Both the position numbers and the translations under genes were made by a program. From Alphaproteobacteria bacterium (GTDB taxonomy: Bacteria; Pseudomonadota; Alphaproteobacteria; Rhodobacterales; Rhodobacteraceae): a DNA stretch of 8,068 nucleotides. The stretch covers positions 1 through 8,068 of the forward strand of contig JAUIBJ010000134.1 of the NCBI GenBank assembly GCA_030428025.1. The letters are read 5' to 3'. This document shows, in pieces, positions 6,033 through 8,068 of this stretch; the stretch's first letter is position 1, and each line of letters starts with the position of its first letter. Under the pieces are notes generated by a model. The model worked only from the letters and a program-made list of their open reading frames with translations. It was not told the DNA's origin and did not search any database.

Positions 6033-6683
6033 GTGAGCGACAGCGACAGTTTCATCGACGAAGTGACCGAAGAGGTCCGCCGCGACCGGCTATACCGCCA
6101 TGTGCGCCGCTACGGCTGGATCGCGGTGCTTGCCGTGCTTCTGCTGGTGGGCGGCGCGGCCTGGTACGAATGGCAGAAGGCCAGCGCCCGGCAGAACGCA
6201 CAGGAATTCGGCGACGCCATCCTCGCGGCGCTGCAGGAACCCGACCGCGCGTCCCGGGCCGAGGCCTTGTCGGAGATTTCCGCGCCCGGTGACGGTGGCC
6301 GCGCGGTGCTGACGCTTCTGGCCGCGGCCGAGGCGGGCGAGGCGAATGCGGAAGAGGCCGCGCAGATGCTGCTGAGCATGGCCGACAGTGCCGGCGTGCC
6401 GATGGTCTACCGGCAACTGGCTATCCTCAAGGCGGTCAGCCTGCCGGGCTCGGGGCTCAGCCCCGAGGACCAGCGGATGCGGCTTGAGGGGCTTGCACAG
6501 GCCGGCGGGCTCACCCGGCTTCTGGCCGAGGAACAACTGGCCCTCATCGACATCGAGACGGGCGCGCGCGACGCGGCCCTTGAACGGTTGCAGCGGATCG
6601 TCGAAGATGCCGAGGCGACGGCCGGCATGCGCCAGCGGGTGCGCCAGCTGATCGTGGCGCTCGGGGCGGAGCCTGCGGCGTGA
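6033..6683 (+). CDS. yfgM: YfgM-like tetratricopeptide membrane protein (SecYEG-associated ancillary subunit family)
   Basis: The product has 216 residues. Residues 1-26 are a charged cytoplasmic segment (DEVTEEVRRDRLYRHVRRYG), followed by one transmembrane helix at about 27-45 and WYEWQKASARQNAQEF. The rest is an alpha-helical, Ala/Glu-rich periplasmic domain with TPR-like pairs up to about 210. This layout matches the YfgM/TPR_21 family. In E. coli YfgM associates with the Sec translocon and periplasmic chaperones, and its gene is followed by bamB and der. Here a BamB-like gene follows 55 nt after the stop, supporting the call. The start is GTG at 6033-6035, with AGGGGG at 6017-6022 upstream (spacing 10). 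No in-frame ATG precedes the conserved N-terminal region. The role in this organism is inferred from the family and gene order. Confidence 0.85.
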   Translation: MSDSDSFIDEVTEEVRRDRLYRHVRRYGWIAVLAVLLLVGGAAWYEWQKASARQNAQEFGDAILAALQEPDRASRAEALSEISAPGDGGRAVLTLLAAAEAGEANAEEAAQMLLSMADSAGVPMVYRQLAILKAVSLPGSGLSPEDQRMRLEGLAQAGGLTRLLAEEQLALIDIETGARDAALERLQRIVEDAEATAGMRQRVRQLIVALGAEPAA

Positions 6684-6703
6684 GCGACGGAATGAAATGA
6701 CAC

Positions 6704-6724
6704 CCGCCGGCCCTGTTCCGGCGG
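6704..6724 (+). other. Intercistronic hairpin between yfgM and bamB
   Basis: CCGCCGG (6704-6710) and CCGGCGG (6718-6724) form a perfect 7-bp stem with a 7-nt loop. No T-run follows, so termination is unlikely. It may tune bamB expression or mRNA stability, and it lies 14 nt before the ATG chosen for bamB. Confidence 0.45.
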
Positions 6725-6738
6725 CCGCGCACCGAAAG

Positions 6739-8068
6739 ATGGGGACGAACGCGTTGAGACCGATTGCACTTTCCATTGGCCTTCTGGGGATCGCCCTGCT
6801 TTCGGCCTGCGAGAAGAAGGAAGCCATCCTTGTGGGCGAACGCGAGGATATTCGCGCGGTGCTGACCGAGGATGCGGGCGAGACGACGCTGGCCTCGGCC
6901 CAGGCGCCGGCGGCGGCGCCGCCGCTGTCGCTGCCCGCGACCCGGATGAACACCGAATGGACCCAGAGCATCGCCACGCCGGCCACGCGCACGGCGCACC
7001 CGGCGCTGAGCCGGTCGCCGCAACTGGCCTGGTCGGTCAATATCGGCGCGGGCGACGGCAAGCGAAACCGCATCACCGCCGACCCGGTGGTCGCGGGCGG
7101 GCGCATCTTCACTCTGGATGCCGAGGCGCGTGTGACGGCGGTCTCGACCGGGGGCCAGGTGCTCTGGACGCGCGACCTGACGCCGCCCAACGATTCCTCC
7201 TCGGATGCCAGCGGCGGCGGGTTGGCCTATGGCGGCGGCAAGGTCTTCGTCTCCTCGGGCTTCGGCCTCTTGACCGCGCTCGACGCAGCCACCGGGCGCG
7301 AGCTCTGGCAACAGAATCTGCGTACCACGGGCACCGGTGCGCCCACCGTCCTCGGCGATCTGGTCTATCTGGTCTCGGGCGACGAGGTGGGTTGGGCGCT
7401 CGACACCGCCAACGGCCGCATCAAGTGGCAACTGACCGGCACGCCCAATGACAACAACGTGCTGGGGGCGCCGGCGCCGGCGGTATCCAGCAAATACGTT
7501 GTCTTCGCCTTCGGCTCGGGCGAGGTGCAGGGTGCCTTCCGTCAGGGCGGGCTGCGCCGCTGGGACGCGCAGGTGGCCGGGCGTCGTACCGGCTATTCCA
7601 CAAGCACCGTCACCGACATCACCTCCGATCCGGTGATCGACGGCAACACCATCTATGTGGGCAGCCATGCCGGGCGCACCATCGCGCTCGGGCTCGATGA
7701 TGGCGAGAGACTGTGGACCGCGCCGGACGGCCCGCTCAACCCGGTTTGGCCGGCAGGTGATTCGATCTTCTTGATTTCCGACCGCAACGAACTGCTGCGC
7801 CTTTCGGCGCGTGACGGGCGTCGGCTCTGGGGGCAGAAACTGCCGCTCTTCACCAAATCGAAGCCCCGGCGCCAGAACGAGATATACGCCCATCACGGCC
7901 CGATCATCGCCGGGGGCCGGCTGATCGTGGCCTCCAATGACGGCCTGATGCGATTCTACAACCCGCAAAGCGGCACGCCTTTGGGCACAACGCCGCTGCC
8001 CGGCGGGGCGACCACCAACCCGGTGGTGGCGGGGGGCACGCTCTACGTGGTCTCGACCAAGGGCCAGT
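6739..8068 (+). CDS. bamB: BamB-like outer-membrane assembly lipoprotein (PQQ-repeat beta-propeller), 3' end cut by the window
   Basis: The frame is open to the window end and shows 443 residues. Residues 1-24 form a lipoprotein signal peptide with lipobox L21-S-A-C24. Glu at +2 does not suggest inner-membrane retention. A linker to about 90 precedes repeated propeller blades: VTAVSTGGQVLW (132-143), LTALDAATGRELW (178-190), VGWALDTANGRIKW (217-230), TIALGLDDGERLW (314-326) and LLRLSARDGRRLW (352-364). These PQQ-like repeats with Gly and Trp are typical of BamB, which helps BamA fold beta-barrel proteins in the outer membrane. E. coli BamB has 392 residues, so probably only a few codons are missing here. 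Lack of enzyme motifs and the YfgM neighbour argue against a quinoprotein dehydrogenase. The start is uncertain: ATG 6739 is used, TTG 6754 has a better-placed GGGGA (6741-6745), and an in-frame ATG at 6697 would include the hairpin. Confidence 0.9.
   Translation, partial: MGTNALRPIALSIGLLGIALLSACEKKEAILVGEREDIRAVLTEDAGETTLASAQAPAAAPPLSLPATRMNTEWTQSIATPATRTAHPALSRSPQLAWSVNIGAGDGKRNRITADPVVAGGRIFTLDAEARVTAVSTGGQVLWTRDLTPPNDSSSDASGGGLAYGGGKVFVSSGFGLLTALDAATGRELWQQNLRTTGTGAPTVLGDLVYLVSGDEVGWALDTANGRIKWQLTGTPNDNNVLGAPAPAVSSKYVVFAFGSGEVQGAFRQGGLRRWDAQVAGRRTGYSTSTVTDITSDPVIDGNTIYVGSHAGRTIALGLDDGERLWTAPDGPLNPVWPAGDSIFLISDRNELLRLSARDGRRLWGQKLPLFTKSKPRRQNEIYAHHGPIIAGGRLIVASNDGLMRFYNPQSGTPLGTTPLPGGATTNPVVAGGTLYVVSTKGQ

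Noticed and set aside
6090..7968. Two minus-strand open frames (6090-7190 and 6544-7968)
   Set aside because: They lie opposite the YfgM- and BamB-like genes, which have clear signal, membrane and propeller features. The minus products have none.
6739..8068. PQQ-dependent dehydrogenase
   Set aside because: PQQ-like blades are present, but the lipobox, the size and the YfgM neighbour fit BamB, and no dehydrogenase motifs are seen.
1..8068. CRISPR arrays, tRNA or rRNA genes, insertion sequences, attachment sites
   Set aside because: No regularly spaced repeats, tRNA-like folds, transposase genes or terminal inverted repeats were found by eye.

Overview
The window is GC-rich, densely coded DNA that most likely comes from an alphaproteobacterium of the Rhodobacteraceae (Roseobacter-like) group. 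Two things point there: a VPEID-CTERM/exosortase E type locus, and a YfgM-like gene directly followed by a BamB-like lipoprotein gene. This assignment rests on remembered family distributions, since no search was run.

Left edge (1-465): the C-terminal 71 codons of a membrane protein carry the CPBP (CAAX-protease-like) motifs FxxxH and HxxxN. Only 3 nt separate its stop from the stop of a convergent 81-codon gene. The small gene's product has a signal peptide, a short two-cysteine core, the exact motif VPEID, one transmembrane helix and an RRRK tail. Together they look like a one-enzyme/one-substrate exosortase E/protease (XrtE) - VPEID-CTERM system. The exosortase half of the enzyme lies outside the window.

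Gap 466-666: this about 200-bp stretch has no credible gene. It holds a well-placed sigma-54-like -24/-12 element in front of the VPEID-CTERM gene. A perfect 7-bp dyad lies about 110 bp upstream of the predicted start, where sigma-54 activators commonly bind.

Middle (667-5792, minus strand): a two-gene operon encodes a membrane fusion protein and an RND permease, with ATGA overlap between them. The permease is about 200 residues longer than AcrB-type pumps. It has an extra hydrophobic block between TM6 and TM7 and an acidic C-terminal tail, and its TM4/TM10 proton-relay residues differ from AcrB. No outer-membrane channel gene or local regulator is visible.

Gap 5793-6032: this divergent regulatory region carries two possible promoters for the efflux operon, a palindrome overlapping both, and a 10-bp direct repeat with an 11-bp period.

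Right side (6033-8068, plus strand): a YfgM-like single-pass TPR protein is followed by the BamB-like beta-propeller lipoprotein, which runs off the window just before its stop. These are envelope-biogenesis housekeeping genes. The window thus joins three cell-envelope modules: a dedicated protein-sorting pair, an export pump, and outer-membrane assembly genes.
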